Shown: positions 1 through 10,033, counted from the first letter of the stretch. The stretch is 64,000 nucleotides of DNA from an uncultured Schlesneria sp. (GCA_903899985.1 CAIULL010000128.1:28310-92309); one strand, 5' to 3'. A program made the numbers and translations. The notes: generated by a model from the sequence alone, not told the origin.

Positions 1-1022
1 CAACATTGCCAAAGGAAAAGCGATTTCCGCTTGAACAGCGCCTTGATCGGCTCAAACGTGAAAATGATGAGCGTCTGAGAGAATTAAGCAGGGTTCTGGA
101 CGCCAGCTGGTTTCTACTGGACTCTTCGGGAATCCAGCGTTGGAGAAATCCCCCCAATTCCAGGCCCGATGAAAACCTTGCGAGGCGAGATTTTTTCAAC
201 GGGAGTGGAATTGACTGGCCTGAAAATGAAGAAGTTCCGGTCGACATTCACGCGATCACCAGTTGCCATATTTCAATTCCGTTTAAGTCGACGATGAGTG
301 AGCTTTACGTCGTGGCGATGTCTGTTCCGATCTTCGATCCCAAAGAAGGCGAAGTCGTGATTGGTGTCTTGTGCAGGACACTGACCCTGGGAAGTTTAAT
401 CAAAGATTACCAGCGAAACTGGCAAAGCAAGGAAGCCGACGGTGTGAACAGAAAGCTGGCGATTGTCGATGGCGGAGATCTGGACGGCGAACATCACTGG
501 CAACTGTTGGCGCATAGCTGGATGGACGATTCAAAACTCGGGCAAATCACCGAAGCTGACTTCAGGAAGTTGAGGCTGGAAGGAAATGTGGACAAGGACG
601 TCATCCAGGACCTTGAACAATTAATGCGTCAAAGCCGAAAAGGGGAACAGGCCGCGATATCAGATGCCGAGATTGACCGGACCACGCGCTATATCGACCC
701 TGTTAATCAGTTTGATCCTGTCATTTACGGAGGTGAATGGCTGGCCGCTTTCAGCCCCGTTGGAAACACCAAATGGGTGGCTGTTGTTCAGGAACGGAAA
801 GATGCTGCGCTTTTGCCCGTCCAGAATCTTCAGACCAGAATGCTGAATTCGGCGATTGTGGCGGTGCTTGTCGTTTTCGCGCTAGTCGCAGGATCTTGGT
901 GGTTGATTATCGCCTTACTTAACGAGCGAGCTCCACGCTGGCTGAAGTTCTGGAACAAGAGTTCTGCGTCTTCTGCTTCTCCAAATATGTCATTAACAGG
1001 CAAAAGCGCCGACAGTGCTTGA
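1..1022 (+). CDS. Cache-domain membrane protein, C-terminal part (5' end outside window)
   Basis: The reading frame is open to the first base, so the N-terminus lies outside the window; the TTG at 6 is only the first possible start inside it. The visible part has an extracytoplasmic sensor-like region of the Cache type, with RRDFFNGSG and then a strand-rich stretch around HISIPFKS and VVIGVLCRTL. One hydrophobic segment follows at about residues 281-303 counted from the TTG, then a short basic and serine-rich tail. In Planctomycetota such Cache-TM segments often sit at the C-terminal end of serine/threonine protein kinases, so a kinase N-terminus is plausible upstream. That is inference, as no kinase motif is visible here. 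Confidence 0.6.
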   Translation, partial: TLPKEKRFPLEQRLDRLKRENDERLRELSRVLDASWFLLDSSGIQRWRNPPNSRPDENLARRDFFNGSGIDWPENEEVPVDIHAITSCHISIPFKSTMSELYVVAMSVPIFDPKEGEVVIGVLCRTLTLGSLIKDYQRNWQSKEADGVNRKLAIVDGGDLDGEHHWQLLAHSWMDDSKLGQITEADFRKLRLEGNVDKDVIQDLEQLMRQSRKGEQAAISDAEIDRTTRYIDPVNQFDPVIYGGEWLAAFSPVGNTKWVAVVQERKDAALLPVQNLQTRMLNSAIVAVLVVFALVAGSWWLIIALLNERAPRWLKFWNKSSASSASPNMSLTGKSADSA

Positions 1023-1202
1023 CTGTCACATTCTACCCAAACCCCGTAATCCTTTTCGTCCAACGATGTGACGATGGAATCGTCAAACTCAAGTCAGGCC
1101 GCCGAACCGACGATCAAAGTGTATGACACCAGGGAGTTTTCTGTTTGCCCCCGATTCACATTGCGCGGCAATCCACTTCGAAAAATCGTAAAGGAATAAT
1201 GA

Positions 1203-1781
1203 ATGTCGCATGGGAATCACGACCAGTTTCGGTTGGGCTTCCTGACGGCGGTTGAGGACGCAGAACGGGGATACGTTGGCGGCCTGCTGATTACCAACCG
1301 ATTCGGACGACCACTTGAATTCCAATGTACTGCGCCTGTCAAACCCAACAGGACGCAGCAAATCCTGTATGGCCCGACGTTAAGACCTTACGTTTTAGGG
1401 GAACTAATCGGACGAACACTTCTCGAAAAGGTTGGCGTCAAACCACATCTGGTTCTCGTCGAATCCTTAGATCTGCTTGATCTTCGTGCCGCAACGTCAA
1501 CTCCCGTTGTCAGCCTCGTTTCTTCGGTTAAGACATCGAAAACAAAAAAAGCCGAAGAAACAGAGGACGGGGAAAATGGGCAACCTGAAAAGAATCTGCC
1601 GAATTCCATGAGATTAGGGAATGAAGCGGTTGTATTTCACTCATCGCACGACGAAGACCGAACTGAAATTGAGAAGTTTGCAAAACTTGTCCCTTCCGAT
1701 GCCGATCTTCGCGAGCCGTTTGAACGGGTTCGTGAGGCGTTGGAGGAAACAATCCGACTGAGCATGGCCCGGCCGGCATAG
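1203..1781 (+). CDS. Conserved hypothetical protein upstream of the SNF2 helicase
   Basis: This 192-residue protein starts at an ATG preceded by AAAGGA. The N-terminal 100 residues look like a compact globular domain with the run GGLLITNRFGRPLEFQC and a following PTLRPYVLGELIGRTLL segment. The middle (about residues 112-132) is a lysine/glutamate-rich linker and the end is helical. There is no signal peptide or membrane segment, so it is probably cytoplasmic. It lies about 150 bases before the SNF2-type helicase on the same strand, which suggests co-transcription. I do not recognise a characterised family and assign no function. Confidence 0.7.
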   Translation: MSHGNHDQFRLGFLTAVEDAERGYVGGLLITNRFGRPLEFQCTAPVKPNRTQQILYGPTLRPYVLGELIGRTLLEKVGVKPHLVLVESLDLLDLRAATSTPVVSLVSSVKTSKTKKAEETEDGENGQPEKNLPNSMRLGNEAVVFHSSHDEDRTEIEKFAKLVPSDADLREPFERVREALEETIRLSMARPA

Positions 1782-1935
1782 CACAATTCATTTCACGTTT
1801 GCTTTTTTGAAATGTTGACATCGGGCGTGGCCGGTTCGATTCATTTCCTTATTGTCAACGTGGGTCGGTGTTCGGCGCAACATTTCAGTCTTAGCTCGAT
1901 CCGTCGTTCGAGCACGGGTCGATCGAGGTGGTTAC

Positions 1936-3921
1936 ATGGCCGAGGCGAATACTTCTAAAGCCCGTTTGCGTTCCGCCGGGTCACCGCTTCAAGGCCCCCA
2001 TTGGACGCCCCTGCAAGAGATTGACGCTCGAGAACTGGTTAGTAATACGCAAGATTCTCTTGACGAACTGATCAGCGATGTCGAAGTGACCGTCGTTCCA
2101 ATAAAGATGCGCGTCGACATTCACTCCTCAGGCCAGAACGTCGCGCTCAAACGCTGGCCCGCAGTTGAAATCGAACCGCAAAGTCTGCCAAAAAGTCCAG
2201 GCTTGATGCCGTCGTGGAAGCCGACGAGGCCAAAGGTTTCGACTTATGGGATTCAGTTTCCCGAAGGAATGGCATTAATCGCCAAAAAAGATGGCGACAA
2301 ACCTGCGGGGAAGCAGGCGCCGGGCGAGATCATCCAATCCGCAGCTCCTCCGATTGAAATTTTGCCGGATTACGAGCCTCCGACTGTCGCTTCATTGATT
2401 GACGGACTTGACGAAGTTCCTCTTAAAAAGCCTGTGACTCGGATCAAGCCGCCCGAAGACGCGTTGTCGATCGAAGATCGACTCTTTTACCTGCTTCAGC
2501 CACCATTGCAATCGTGGCTTGCCGGCCAGGAACTGATCATGCCCTTCGAGCCGTTCCCGTATCAGTACGAAGGAATCGGCTGGCTGTTTTCCAAATCATC
2601 GGCGTTGCTTGCTGATGAAATGGGTCTCGGTAAAACGATGCAGACGATTACAGCCATTCGCCTTCTGGTCCGCAGCGGACAGGCTCGTCGAGTGTTGCTT
2701 GTCTGCCCGAAGCCGTTACTCCCGAACTGGCAAAGAGAATTTCGAACCTGGGCCGAAGAACTGCCGTTTGTCGTCGTTGAGGGGGACGGTGAGCGACGCA
2801 AGTTGACCTGGACAATGCCTGGCGTTCCTGTACTGATTGCCAATTACGAATCGCTGGTCCGTGACTTTGCCGCATTCGGGGAAGGAGAATTTCCCAAGTT
2901 TGATTTGATCGTGCTGGACGAAGCACAACGAATCAAAAACCGAACGTCGCGCACGGCAGTCACTGCACGTGCACTGCCTCGTCGCCGCAGTTGGGCGCTG
3001 ACCGGGACGCCGATCGAAAATCGTCCGGAAGAACTGGGTGCACTTTACGAATTTCTCGAAGTCGTTCCCCCCAACGCCACTCCTGATTTGCGACAGTTAC
3101 AGTCGCTGGCCAAGCAATTCATCCTTCGAAGAACAAAAAACCTCGTGATGAAGGATATGCCGCCACGTCTTGATCGCGATGCGTATCTTGAATTGCTTCC
3201 TGCTCAAAAGTCAGCCTATGAAATGGCGGAAAAAGAAGGTGTGATTCAACTGAATGAACTTGGAGATTCCATCTCCGTTCAGCACGTTTTTGAACTCGTT
3301 CTGCGATTAAAACAGATTACTAATTTCGACCCGTTGACGGGCGAAAGCGCGAAGCTGGAACGGCTCGAAGCGGATATGGAGGAAATTGCCGCCAGTGGAG
3401 GCAAAGCCATTCTTTTCAGTCAATGGACCAAAGTCATCGACTGGCTGGCGAAACCCATGGAAAAATATGGCGCGCTGATTTATCACGGTGGCATTCCCAA
3501 CAAGCAGCGTGAACCAATCCTCGCCAAGTTCAAGGAAGATCCGAATGCCCACATCCTGATGATGAGCTACGGCACCGGGGCTGTCGGATTGAACCTGCAA
3601 TTTGCAGGATATGTGTTTCTTTTTGATCGGTGGTGGAATCCGGCAATTGAAGACCAGGCGATTAATCGTGCCCACCGAATCGGTTGCAAAAGCCAGGTCA
3701 TCGTGACCCGATTTATTTCGAAAGACACGATTGAAGAACGAATTGACAAAGTTCTGACGGAAAAGCGAGAACTGTTTGCCGCCATTCTGGGAGACGGTGA
3801 CGATACAAATGTCTCGCTGAGTATGAATGCTGCAGAGATCTTCGGACTTTTCGACCTGAAAGCTCGACATGGCAAAGGAACTCGCGCCATCGGCCCCAAA
3901 GCGGCCCCCCCAACGACGTGA
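1936..3921 (+). CDS. SNF2-family DEAD/DEAH-box helicase-like ATPase
   Basis: This 661-residue protein has a complete SNF2 ATPase core. Motif I is DEMGLGKT (Lys233), motif II is DEAQ (Asp328), motif III is [10 protein letters not shown]. The C-terminal helicase lobe has LFSQWTK, the segment GLNLQFA and motif [11 protein letters not shown]. The first 200 residues are a proline-rich, less ordered region with no SWIM zinc finger visible. The family moves on duplex DNA or remodels DNA-protein complexes using ATP. The frame is open further upstream to a TTG at 1852, but the ATG at 1936 has GAGGTGG just upstream and is preferred. No methyltransferase or nuclease partner is adjacent, so a classical DISARM or restriction system is not indicated. 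Confidence 0.92.
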   Translation: MAEANTSKARLRSAGSPLQGPHWTPLQEIDARELVSNTQDSLDELISDVEVTVVPIKMRVDIHSSGQNVALKRWPAVEIEPQSLPKSPGLMPSWKPTRPKVSTYGIQFPEGMALIAKKDGDKPAGKQAPGEIIQSAAPPIEILPDYEPPTVASLIDGLDEVPLKKPVTRIKPPEDALSIEDRLFYLLQPPLQSWLAGQELIMPFEPFPYQYEGIGWLFSKSSALLADEMGLGKTMQTITAIRLLVRSGQARRVLLVCPKPLLPNWQREFRTWAEELPFVVVEGDGERRKLTWTMPGVPVLIANYESLVRDFAAFGEGEFPKFDLIVLDEAQRIKNRTSRTAVTARALPRRRSWALTGTPIENRPEELGALYEFLEVVPPNATPDLRQLQSLAKQFILRRTKNLVMKDMPPRLDRDAYLELLPAQKSAYEMAEKEGVIQLNELGDSISVQHVFELVLRLKQITNFDPLTGESAKLERLEADMEEIAASGGKAILFSQWTKVIDWLAKPMEKYGALIYHGGIPNKQREPILAKFKEDPNAHILMMSYGTGAVGLNLQFAGYVFLFDRWWNPAIEDQAINRAHRIGCKSQVIVTRFISKDTIEERIDKVLTEKRELFAAILGDGDDTNVSLSMNAAEIFGLFDLKARHGKGTRAIGPKAAPPTT

Positions 3922-4052
3922 CCTTCGAAGTTTGGATTGGGTTTGATCGTTTCCTTCTGTTCGGATAATGTCTGGAGCAGGAATGATTGGCTTTCCTGAC
4001 CGCACTGATGTGCGAAACAGGCATGCCAGGATGATTGAGAAGGATCGTTCGA

Positions 4053-4913
4053 ATGCCAAGGAATGTCGCCCGACGTGTCCGTTGTTTTATTCTATTGAAA
4101 CAATTCGTGGCAGGTGTCTTGTCCCTGACGCTTGGCGCGTCCGTGTCTCTGGCACAAACGCGTGCTGAGCCGGTGAAGACAACTGCTCCCAAGGTCGTTC
4201 CGGAAATTCAACCGGCAGCTGACGAAGCCCATCCGCTCTACGTTCCACTGCAGATGGCTTATCAGGCCATGGAGCCTTTGTCAGAAGTTCGTGATTACGA
4301 ATGTGTGTTCACCAAGCGTGAACTGATCGGTAAGAAGCTGGTCAAGACATCGATGAAAATGAAGTTCCGCGACGAACCGTTCAGTGTCTATCTGAAATTC
4401 CTCGACACGAATGCAGGTCGAGAGGTTCTGTACGTCAAAGGACAAAACAACAATAACCTGCTGGTTCGAGAAGCGGGTATTAAAGCTCTCGTGGGTGTCG
4501 TAACACTTTCACCCACCGGACCTGATGCGATGGCCGAAAACCGACATCCGGTCTCCTCAATCGGCATGAAAGAAATGCTCAATATGGTCATTAAACAGTG
4601 GGAGGCTGAGGCTAAATTCGGGGGAACGACAACCCAGAAAAGACCCGACTCGAAACTCCCAACGGGTGAAACGTGCACCGTCTACGAATCAGTTCACGAA
4701 AAGCCTTATAAAGATTTCAAATTTCACACGACTCGTTTGTGGATCGATGATAAGTCAGGTCTGGCTATCGGCGTTCAACAACTCGGCTTTCCTGGCAAGA
4801 ACGACAAAGAGCCACCGACCGTCGAAGAATATTTTTACACCGATCTCAAGCTGAATCGAAAACTGACTGACGCTGACTTCGACAAGTCGAACAAGAGCTA
4901 TTCCTTCCGATGA
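4053..4913 (+). CDS. DUF1571 family exported protein
   Basis: The 286-residue product begins with a basic stretch and a hydrophobic signal sequence ending near SVSLAQ, so export is expected. The rest matches the DUF1571 pattern: a strand-rich domain with DYECVFTKRE, KMKFRDEPFSVYLKF, GREVLYVKG and a C-terminal TRLWIDDKSGL. The fold resembles outer-membrane lipoprotein-sorting type proteins, but the function is not established. The ATG at 4053 has GAGAAGG nine bases upstream and is preferred to the in-frame TTG at 4035. The stop overlaps the panC start (ATGA), so the two are translationally coupled despite unrelated roles. Confidence 0.85.
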   Translation: MPRNVARRVRCFILLKQFVAGVLSLTLGASVSLAQTRAEPVKTTAPKVVPEIQPAADEAHPLYVPLQMAYQAMEPLSEVRDYECVFTKRELIGKKLVKTSMKMKFRDEPFSVYLKFLDTNAGREVLYVKGQNNNNLLVREAGIKALVGVVTLSPTGPDAMAENRHPVSSIGMKEMLNMVIKQWEAEAKFGGTTTQKRPDSKLPTGETCTVYESVHEKPYKDFKFHTTRLWIDDKSGLAIGVQQLGFPGKNDKEPPTVEEYFYTDLKLNRKLTDADFDKSNKSYSFR

Positions 4914-5788
4914 CACAACGAATTCTGCCATCGCCGACCCCAGTTGTGGCCGAGACTTTGGCCGAAATTCGAGCATCGATTGCTGATTCTCGGAAAACCG
5001 GTCGATCGATCGGATTTGTTCCGACGATGGGAGCCCTTCACGCAGGACATGTCAGCCTGATCGAGCGAGCCAGATCAGAATGCGATACGGTCGTCGTCAG
5101 TATCTTCGTCAATCCAACTCAATTTGGTCCGAATGAAGATTTTCAACGTTACCCACGACCCCGTGAACTTGATTTGAAAATCTGCGGCGATGCCGGTGCG
5201 GACATCGTTTTTTACCCAAGTGTCGACGTGATGTATCCCGTCGGCTATCGCACTTTCGTTGAAGTACAGGGATTATCTGACATCCTGGAAGGGGCAATCA
5301 GGCCCGGTCATTTTCGCGGCGTCGCGACAGTGGTGACCAAGTTATTCATGATTGTTCTGGCTGATCGAGCCTTTTTCGGCCAAAAGGATTATCAGCAGCA
5401 GTTGCTGATTCGAACAATGACGAACGAGCTGAATATTCCAACAGAGATCGTAACGTGTCCCACATTGCGCGACCCCGACGGAATGGCGATGAGCAGCCGC
5501 AATGCCTACCTCTCGGCAGACGAACGGCAACGTGGGCTGTGCTTGTCACAAGCCCTGAATCACGTCGCAAATCTGGTCGAAGCTGGGGAACGAGACGTTC
5601 AGAAGCTTGAGCGACAACTTTGTGAGCGAATGGCTGCGACGACGGGAGTGATTGTCGACTACGGAGTGATCGTTGATGCCGGAACGTTATCCGGATTAAC
5701 CGATGCGGTCCCCGAAATGGTTGCATTGGTCGCGGCTCGCGTCGGAACGACTCGATTGATCGATAACCGTGTCTTAAGACTGGCTTAA
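4910..5788 (+). CDS. panC: Pantothenate synthetase (pantoate--beta-alanine ligase)
   Basis: PanC joins pantoate to beta-alanine with ATP in the cytoplasm, the last step of pantothenate (vitamin B5, coenzyme A precursor) synthesis. The 292-residue length is typical. The nucleotide-binding signature is GFVPTMGALHAGH near residues 35-47, followed by VVVSIFVNPTQFGPNEDF, FFGQKDYQQ and the MSSRNAYLS motif, all diagnostic. It overlaps the DUF1571 gene by four bases and is followed after 26 bases by lgt, suggesting one transcript. No panB or panD is present in the window. Confidence 0.98.
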   Translation: MTQRILPSPTPVVAETLAEIRASIADSRKTGRSIGFVPTMGALHAGHVSLIERARSECDTVVVSIFVNPTQFGPNEDFQRYPRPRELDLKICGDAGADIVFYPSVDVMYPVGYRTFVEVQGLSDILEGAIRPGHFRGVATVVTKLFMIVLADRAFFGQKDYQQQLLIRTMTNELNIPTEIVTCPTLRDPDGMAMSSRNAYLSADERQRGLCLSQALNHVANLVEAGERDVQKLERQLCERMAATTGVIVDYGVIVDAGTLSGLTDAVPEMVALVAARVGTTRLIDNRVLRLA

Positions 5789-5814
5789 CGAATTACGAAT
5801 GAGGAATTCGACAA

Positions 5815-6957
5815 ATGCGCCAAGTTCTTTTTCAAATCCCCTTGGATCGCCCGTGGAACCTGGGACCGTTCGGCGAAGTCCCCGGTTTTGGCTTCGGTCT
5901 TGTGCTGGTTCTCTGGGTGTTGATTGGCATCATGATTTTCATTTCACATGGTCGCGACACCGACTGGAAATTAGACCTTTCCCATGAATTGTCATCATTT
6001 GCGTACTGGCTGGTCGTCGCGGGAATGATTGTGTTCGGTGCTCCGTACATCGGAGGATATCTCCGTGAGAACGGTTCACCGAACTTCCGTGATGGATTGC
6101 CGGTTTTTGGTTACGGGCTGATGCTCTTTATCGGTTTTAGCTCCGCAGTTTCACTCGCGACCTTTCGCGCCGAACGTGAAGGACTTTCCAGTGATTTGAT
6201 CTGGGATCTGTCAATCTGGCTGTTTATTCCAGGCATTGTTGGAGCTCGTTTATATTATCTTTGCCAATACTATGACCGAGTCTTCACCGGTGTGCCCAGC
6301 TCGGAATGGTTGATGGCCGCATTCAATCTCTCGCAAGGTGGGATCGTCTTATATGGCGGCCTGATCGGCGGAGCGCTGGGTTATTTTGCCTTCTGTTTTG
6401 TACGTCACATCAGGCCACTCGCTCTGGCTGATATTATTGTCCCCTCCGTATTCGTCGGCATCGGATTTGGCCGGATCGGCTGCTTCTTGAACGGTTGCTG
6501 CTACGGTGCCGCCAGTTCGCTGCCGTGGGCGGTTCAATTTCCACGCGACAGCGCCACATTTGCGTCCATGGTGGAAAAGGGACTGGTTGACATCAATGCA
6601 GCCTGCACACCTCCACTGCATCCGACACAAATCTACAGTTCGATCGACGGCTTCATCATCGCGGGAATCACTGCGTGGTATTTCGGACACCGGCGGCGAA
6701 ACGGTGAAGTCCTGGCCGTCGCACTTTTGATTTACCCGGTCACACGCTTTTGCATGGAACTATTGCGCGCCGATGAAGTGGGGCAATTGAAGACCAATTT
6801 GACGACAGCACAACTCGTCAGTATTGGACTTTTCGTCGTTAATCTCATTTTTATGGCTTACCTCTCGCGACGCCCTGCAGTTCGCGAACCAATCGTTTTG
6901 CCGCCGCAAAACACCAAACCTTTAGCCACATCAGCCTCGCGTATCGTCAACATTTGA
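5815..6957 (+). CDS. lgt: Prolipoprotein diacylglyceryl transferase
   Basis: Lgt transfers diacylglycerol from phosphatidylglycerol to the lipobox cysteine of prolipoproteins in the cytoplasmic membrane. The 380-residue polytopic protein carries the family signature as GRIGCFLNGCCYG, preceded by GGIVLYGGLIGG, and ends with the usual HPTQIYSS and hydrophobic C-terminal helices. It is about 90 residues longer than the E. coli enzyme because of an extra N-terminal pair of membrane segments before the conserved PVFGYGLMLFIGF helix. A GAGGAATT sequence precedes the ATG. A likely substrate, the LCAT-like lipoprotein, is encoded at about 14.5 kb. Confidence 0.95.
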   Translation: MRQVLFQIPLDRPWNLGPFGEVPGFGFGLVLVLWVLIGIMIFISHGRDTDWKLDLSHELSSFAYWLVVAGMIVFGAPYIGGYLRENGSPNFRDGLPVFGYGLMLFIGFSSAVSLATFRAEREGLSSDLIWDLSIWLFIPGIVGARLYYLCQYYDRVFTGVPSSEWLMAAFNLSQGGIVLYGGLIGGALGYFAFCFVRHIRPLALADIIVPSVFVGIGFGRIGCFLNGCCYGAASSLPWAVQFPRDSATFASMVEKGLVDINAACTPPLHPTQIYSSIDGFIIAGITAWYFGHRRRNGEVLAVALLIYPVTRFCMELLRADEVGQLKTNLTTAQLVSIGLFVVNLIFMAYLSRRPAVREPIVLPPQNTKPLATSASRIVNI

Positions 6958-7135
6958 AGTGCGGGATATGTGCGACTGCGCCAGACAAGATCCTGAAACA
7001 GGTTTGCGCAAAATCCAAAAGCTCATGTTTGCCGACGATCATCAATCGGTTTGACGCGATCTCATTGCTTTGACAAAACGCTTGTTTGATGCGTAGTCGG
7101 TACGCACCGTTCCGATTTTACTCTAAAATCGTCTT

Positions 7136-8476
7136 ATGACCGATTTGCCCCCCGAACCACAGCCAACCGTTGACCCGAAAGAAAAGGTGAAGTCGTTCCC
7201 CTCGTCGCCCGGCGTCTATCTGATGAAAGACGACAAAGGCCGCGTGATCTACATCGGCAAAGCTGTCAACCTGAGGAATCGAGCGGGAAGTTATTTCACA
7301 AAACAAGCCGCCGAGGACATCCGTACGGCGAATCTGGTTCCGGAGATCAAAGACCTCGATTTCATCGTGACCGATAGTGAAGTCGACGCATTGTTGCTCG
7401 AAGCGAGGCTCGTGAAAGATGTTCAGCCTCGCTTCAACCAAGAGCTCAAAGACGACAAGACGTTTCCGTACCTCGAAATCTTTATTCGCGAGGAATTCCC
7501 GCGAGTCGAGTTCACTCGCAAACCACGACCGCGTGGCACCAAGCTTTACGGCCCTTTCACCAACGCCAAGCGATTGCGTGGTGCCATCGTTGTCCTGCAA
7601 CAGATCTTCCAGTTCCGCAACTGCACATTGGATATCAAAGAGGCGGACGACCGCTGGCGCTGGTTCCGTCCCTGTCTGCTGGCAAGCATCAATCAATGTT
7701 CCGCTCCCTGTAACCAGCGAATCAGCCGAGAAGCTTACCGGCGGGATATCCGTCGACTTCGATTATTCCTGGACGGCAAGAAAGAAAGTCTGTTCAAAGA
7801 ACTTCGACGCGAAATGCAGTTGGCATCCAAAGAACTGAAGTTCGAAAAAGCAGCGCGTCTTCGTGATCAGATTAAATCTCTTGAAAACCTCAATCTTTGT
7901 GGCGACCTGCGGGAACACGCTCAGCCCGAAGTCTTTCAAGTCGACCCGAAGCGAGGATTGCTCGGGCTGAAAAAAGTGTTTGACCTTCCAGCAATTCCGC
8001 GAAGGATTGAGGGGATGGATATTGCTCACCTGCAAGGAGGCGAAACCGTTGCCAGTTGCGTCCAGTTCATTGATGGTCTTCCCTTCAAGCAGGGCTACAA
8101 GCGATTCAAAATTCGCACAGTCGATGGGGTCGACGACTTTGCTTCCATGCGAGAAGTCGTCAGCCGCCACTTTCGACGCCTACAACAGGAGAGCGAGCCG
8201 TTTCCGGACTTGCTGCTGATTGATGGAGGCAAAGGTCAACTTGGTGCCGCAATGGCCGCACTTGAAAGTATCGACGTAAAAGCTCCCTTTGTCTGTTCAC
8301 TTGCCAAGAAAGAAGAAGAGTTATTCTTGCCCGGTCAGTCTGAACCGAAAGTCCTGAGCAAGCACTCGTTCGCGCTGAGGCTGCTGCAGTATGTACGCGA
8401 CGAATCTCACCGTTTCGCTCAGCAGTATCATCATCTTCTTCGAAAGAAATCGACGTTTGGGGACGATGCAAAGTGA
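7136..8476 (+). CDS. uvrC: UvrABC excinuclease subunit C, shortened form
   Basis: UvrC makes the two incisions flanking a DNA lesion in nucleotide excision repair. The N-terminal GIY-YIG nuclease (PGVYLMKD, VIYIGKA, NLRNR, residues 25-48) is intact. A cysteine-containing region follows (Cys180, Cys188, Cys192), then a UVR motif for UvrB contact at about 217-252. The RNase H-like nuclease core has Asp295 in GMDIAHLQGG, Asp363 in LLIDGGKGQL and His425 in RDESHRFA. At 446 residues it is much shorter than the usual ~600. The segment between UVR and RNase H parts is reduced to about 45 residues, and the protein stops shortly after the HRFA block, so the C-terminal helix-hairpin-helix pair is missing. 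Confidence 0.93.
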   Translation: MTDLPPEPQPTVDPKEKVKSFPSSPGVYLMKDDKGRVIYIGKAVNLRNRAGSYFTKQAAEDIRTANLVPEIKDLDFIVTDSEVDALLLEARLVKDVQPRFNQELKDDKTFPYLEIFIREEFPRVEFTRKPRPRGTKLYGPFTNAKRLRGAIVVLQQIFQFRNCTLDIKEADDRWRWFRPCLLASINQCSAPCNQRISREAYRRDIRRLRLFLDGKKESLFKELRREMQLASKELKFEKAARLRDQIKSLENLNLCGDLREHAQPEVFQVDPKRGLLGLKKVFDLPAIPRRIEGMDIAHLQGGETVASCVQFIDGLPFKQGYKRFKIRTVDGVDDFASMREVVSRHFRRLQQESEPFPDLLLIDGGKGQLGAAMAALESIDVKAPFVCSLAKKEEELFLPGQSEPKVLSKHSFALRLLQYVRDESHRFAQQYHHLLRKKSTFGDDAK

Positions 8477-8557
8477 GATTTATCGTTACAATATTGAGGC
8501 TCGCCCACGCCTGACTTCGACCGCAACAGTCGATGTTCGCCACTTACGGGGCCAAAG

Positions 8558-10015
8558 ATGTCGCTGCGATTCGTTTCCGACCAATCCTTCAATAGCGTTC
8601 GTGTCAGTCGACGTGAGTGGCTCAGGATTGGCACGCTGGCGGGTTTAGGTTTCGGAGCGGCTGCAGCAAACATAGTCTCACATGCGGTCGGTAAAGAGAC
8701 CGTCGCCGGTGCCGAGACTCCCATCGGGTTTGGTCGTGCGAAATCGGTCATCGTTTTGCTGGCGAGTGGTGGCCAAAGCCAACTGGAAACATGGGACCCG
8801 AAGCCAAACGCGCCCGACGGAATCCGAGGCGAGTTTTCATCAATTGCGACTTCCATACCGGGTGTCAGATTTTGCGAACACATGCCTCGGATCGCGCAAG
8901 CTGCAAATTTGATGACGATCGTCCGCAGTATGTCTCACGACGATCTGGACCATGGATCAGCCATTTACCTGTCACTGACCGGGCAATTTCATCCACGGAA
9001 ATCATCGAACTTTCCACCCCGCCCTGAAGATGCACCCGCCTTGGGTGCCATCCTGCAACGAATCCGTTCACCCGGGCAGTTTCCTTATTCCGCAATTCAA
9101 CTTAACGGCCCGGTTCTGATCCCCGATGCCCCCTCACCTGGGCAGTACGGCGGATTCCTAGGCCGAAAGTATGATCCGCTGACAATTGGTGATGTCACAC
9201 AACCATCAATTATTCTCGATGGACTTGAACCACTGCCAGAATTGCCAACCATGCGTCAATCGGCTCGTACGTCGCTTTTGGAAGCGTTTGATCGTATGCG
9301 GAAACAGGCCGACTCCGATCGATCGATGCGTGTGATGAACGATCTCTACAAGCAGGCTCATTCCTTGCTGGAATCGCCACGATGCCGTCAGGCGTTTGAT
9401 CTCTCAAAAGAATCCAACGCCGTTCGCGATCGATACGGACGATTTCGTTCAGGTCAGGCGTGCCTCTTAGCCAGAAGGCTCGTTGAGGCCAGTGTTCCCC
9501 TCGTGACCGTATTCCTGAATGAAAGTATTCGGGGCCAGGATACGGCATTCGGACAGACAGATGCTTATGGCTGGGATACCCACAACGACATTTTCGATTC
9601 CATGAAGAATCACTTGTTGCCCAGGTTCGATATTTCAGTGTCGGCGCTACTGGAAGATCTTAACCAACGTGGGTTGCTCGATTCGACGCTAGTGATCTGC
9701 ATGGGAGAATTCGGCAGAGCTCCGCGTGTTGCCCCTGAACCGAATTTCGCAGGTTTCTCACCTGGTCGCAAACATTGGGCGGCCGTTTATTCAATCGCAA
9801 TGGCTGGCGCAGGAGTCGCACGCGGGCATGTCGTTGGTTCGTCAGACCGGATCGGAGGTTACCCCGAAACAACACCGATCTCACCAGGTGACGTCGCCGC
9901 AACGATCTTCTCGTCGCTGGGGATCGACCACTCCAAACATTTTACGGATGCCACAGGTCGCCCGATTCCGATCGCCACCGGTAAGCCGATCGGCGAACTG
10001 TATAGCGCAACGTAG
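8558..10015 (+). CDS. DUF1501 family Tat-exported protein
   Basis: This 485-residue protein carries a twin-arginine signal (SRREWLRIG then a hydrophobic stretch) and the full DUF1501 pattern: VIVLLASGGQSQLETWDPKP, the SMSHDDLDHGSA segment, and a C-terminal CMGEFGRAPR and GRKHWAAVYS. The domain belongs to the alkaline-phosphatase/sulfatase-like fold. In Planctomycetota it is usually paired with a DUF1549/DUF1553 cytochrome gene; none is adjacent here. Function is unproven. Its stop codon lies inside a GTAGCGGCGGC hairpin repeat, and it converges on a second DUF1501 gene. Confidence 0.92.
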   Translation: MSLRFVSDQSFNSVRVSRREWLRIGTLAGLGFGAAAANIVSHAVGKETVAGAETPIGFGRAKSVIVLLASGGQSQLETWDPKPNAPDGIRGEFSSIATSIPGVRFCEHMPRIAQAANLMTIVRSMSHDDLDHGSAIYLSLTGQFHPRKSSNFPPRPEDAPALGAILQRIRSPGQFPYSAIQLNGPVLIPDAPSPGQYGGFLGRKYDPLTIGDVTQPSIILDGLEPLPELPTMRQSARTSLLEAFDRMRKQADSDRSMRVMNDLYKQAHSLLESPRCRQAFDLSKESNAVRDRYGRFRSGQACLLARRLVEASVPLVTVFLNESIRGQDTAFGQTDAYGWDTHNDIFDSMKNHLLPRFDISVSALLEDLNQRGLLDSTLVICMGEFGRAPRVAPEPNFAGFSPGRKHWAAVYSIAMAGAGVARGHVVGSSDRIGGYPETTPISPGDVAATIFSSLGIDHSKHFTDATGRPIPIATGKPIGELYSAT

Positions 10016-10033
10016 CGGCGGCTTCGTCCGCCA
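10012..10033. repeat. GTAGCGGCGGC hairpin repeat, copy 1
   Basis: The core GTAGCGGCGGC starts at 10012, overlapping the TAG stop of the upstream gene. GGCGG (10017-10021) pairs with CCGCC (10028-10032) around the loop CTTCGT. The same 11-base core recurs at 44131. The hairpin lies between convergent genes and could end or stabilise transcripts. Confidence 0.6.

Noticed and set aside
1936..3921. SNF2 helicase as part of a DISARM or other defence island
   Set aside because: No methyltransferase, phospholipase D, DUF1998 or restriction gene lies nearby; the neighbours are housekeeping genes.
3307..4059. 250-codon frame antisense to the SNF2 gene
   Set aside because: It lies opposite the conserved helicase lobe and has no domain of its own.
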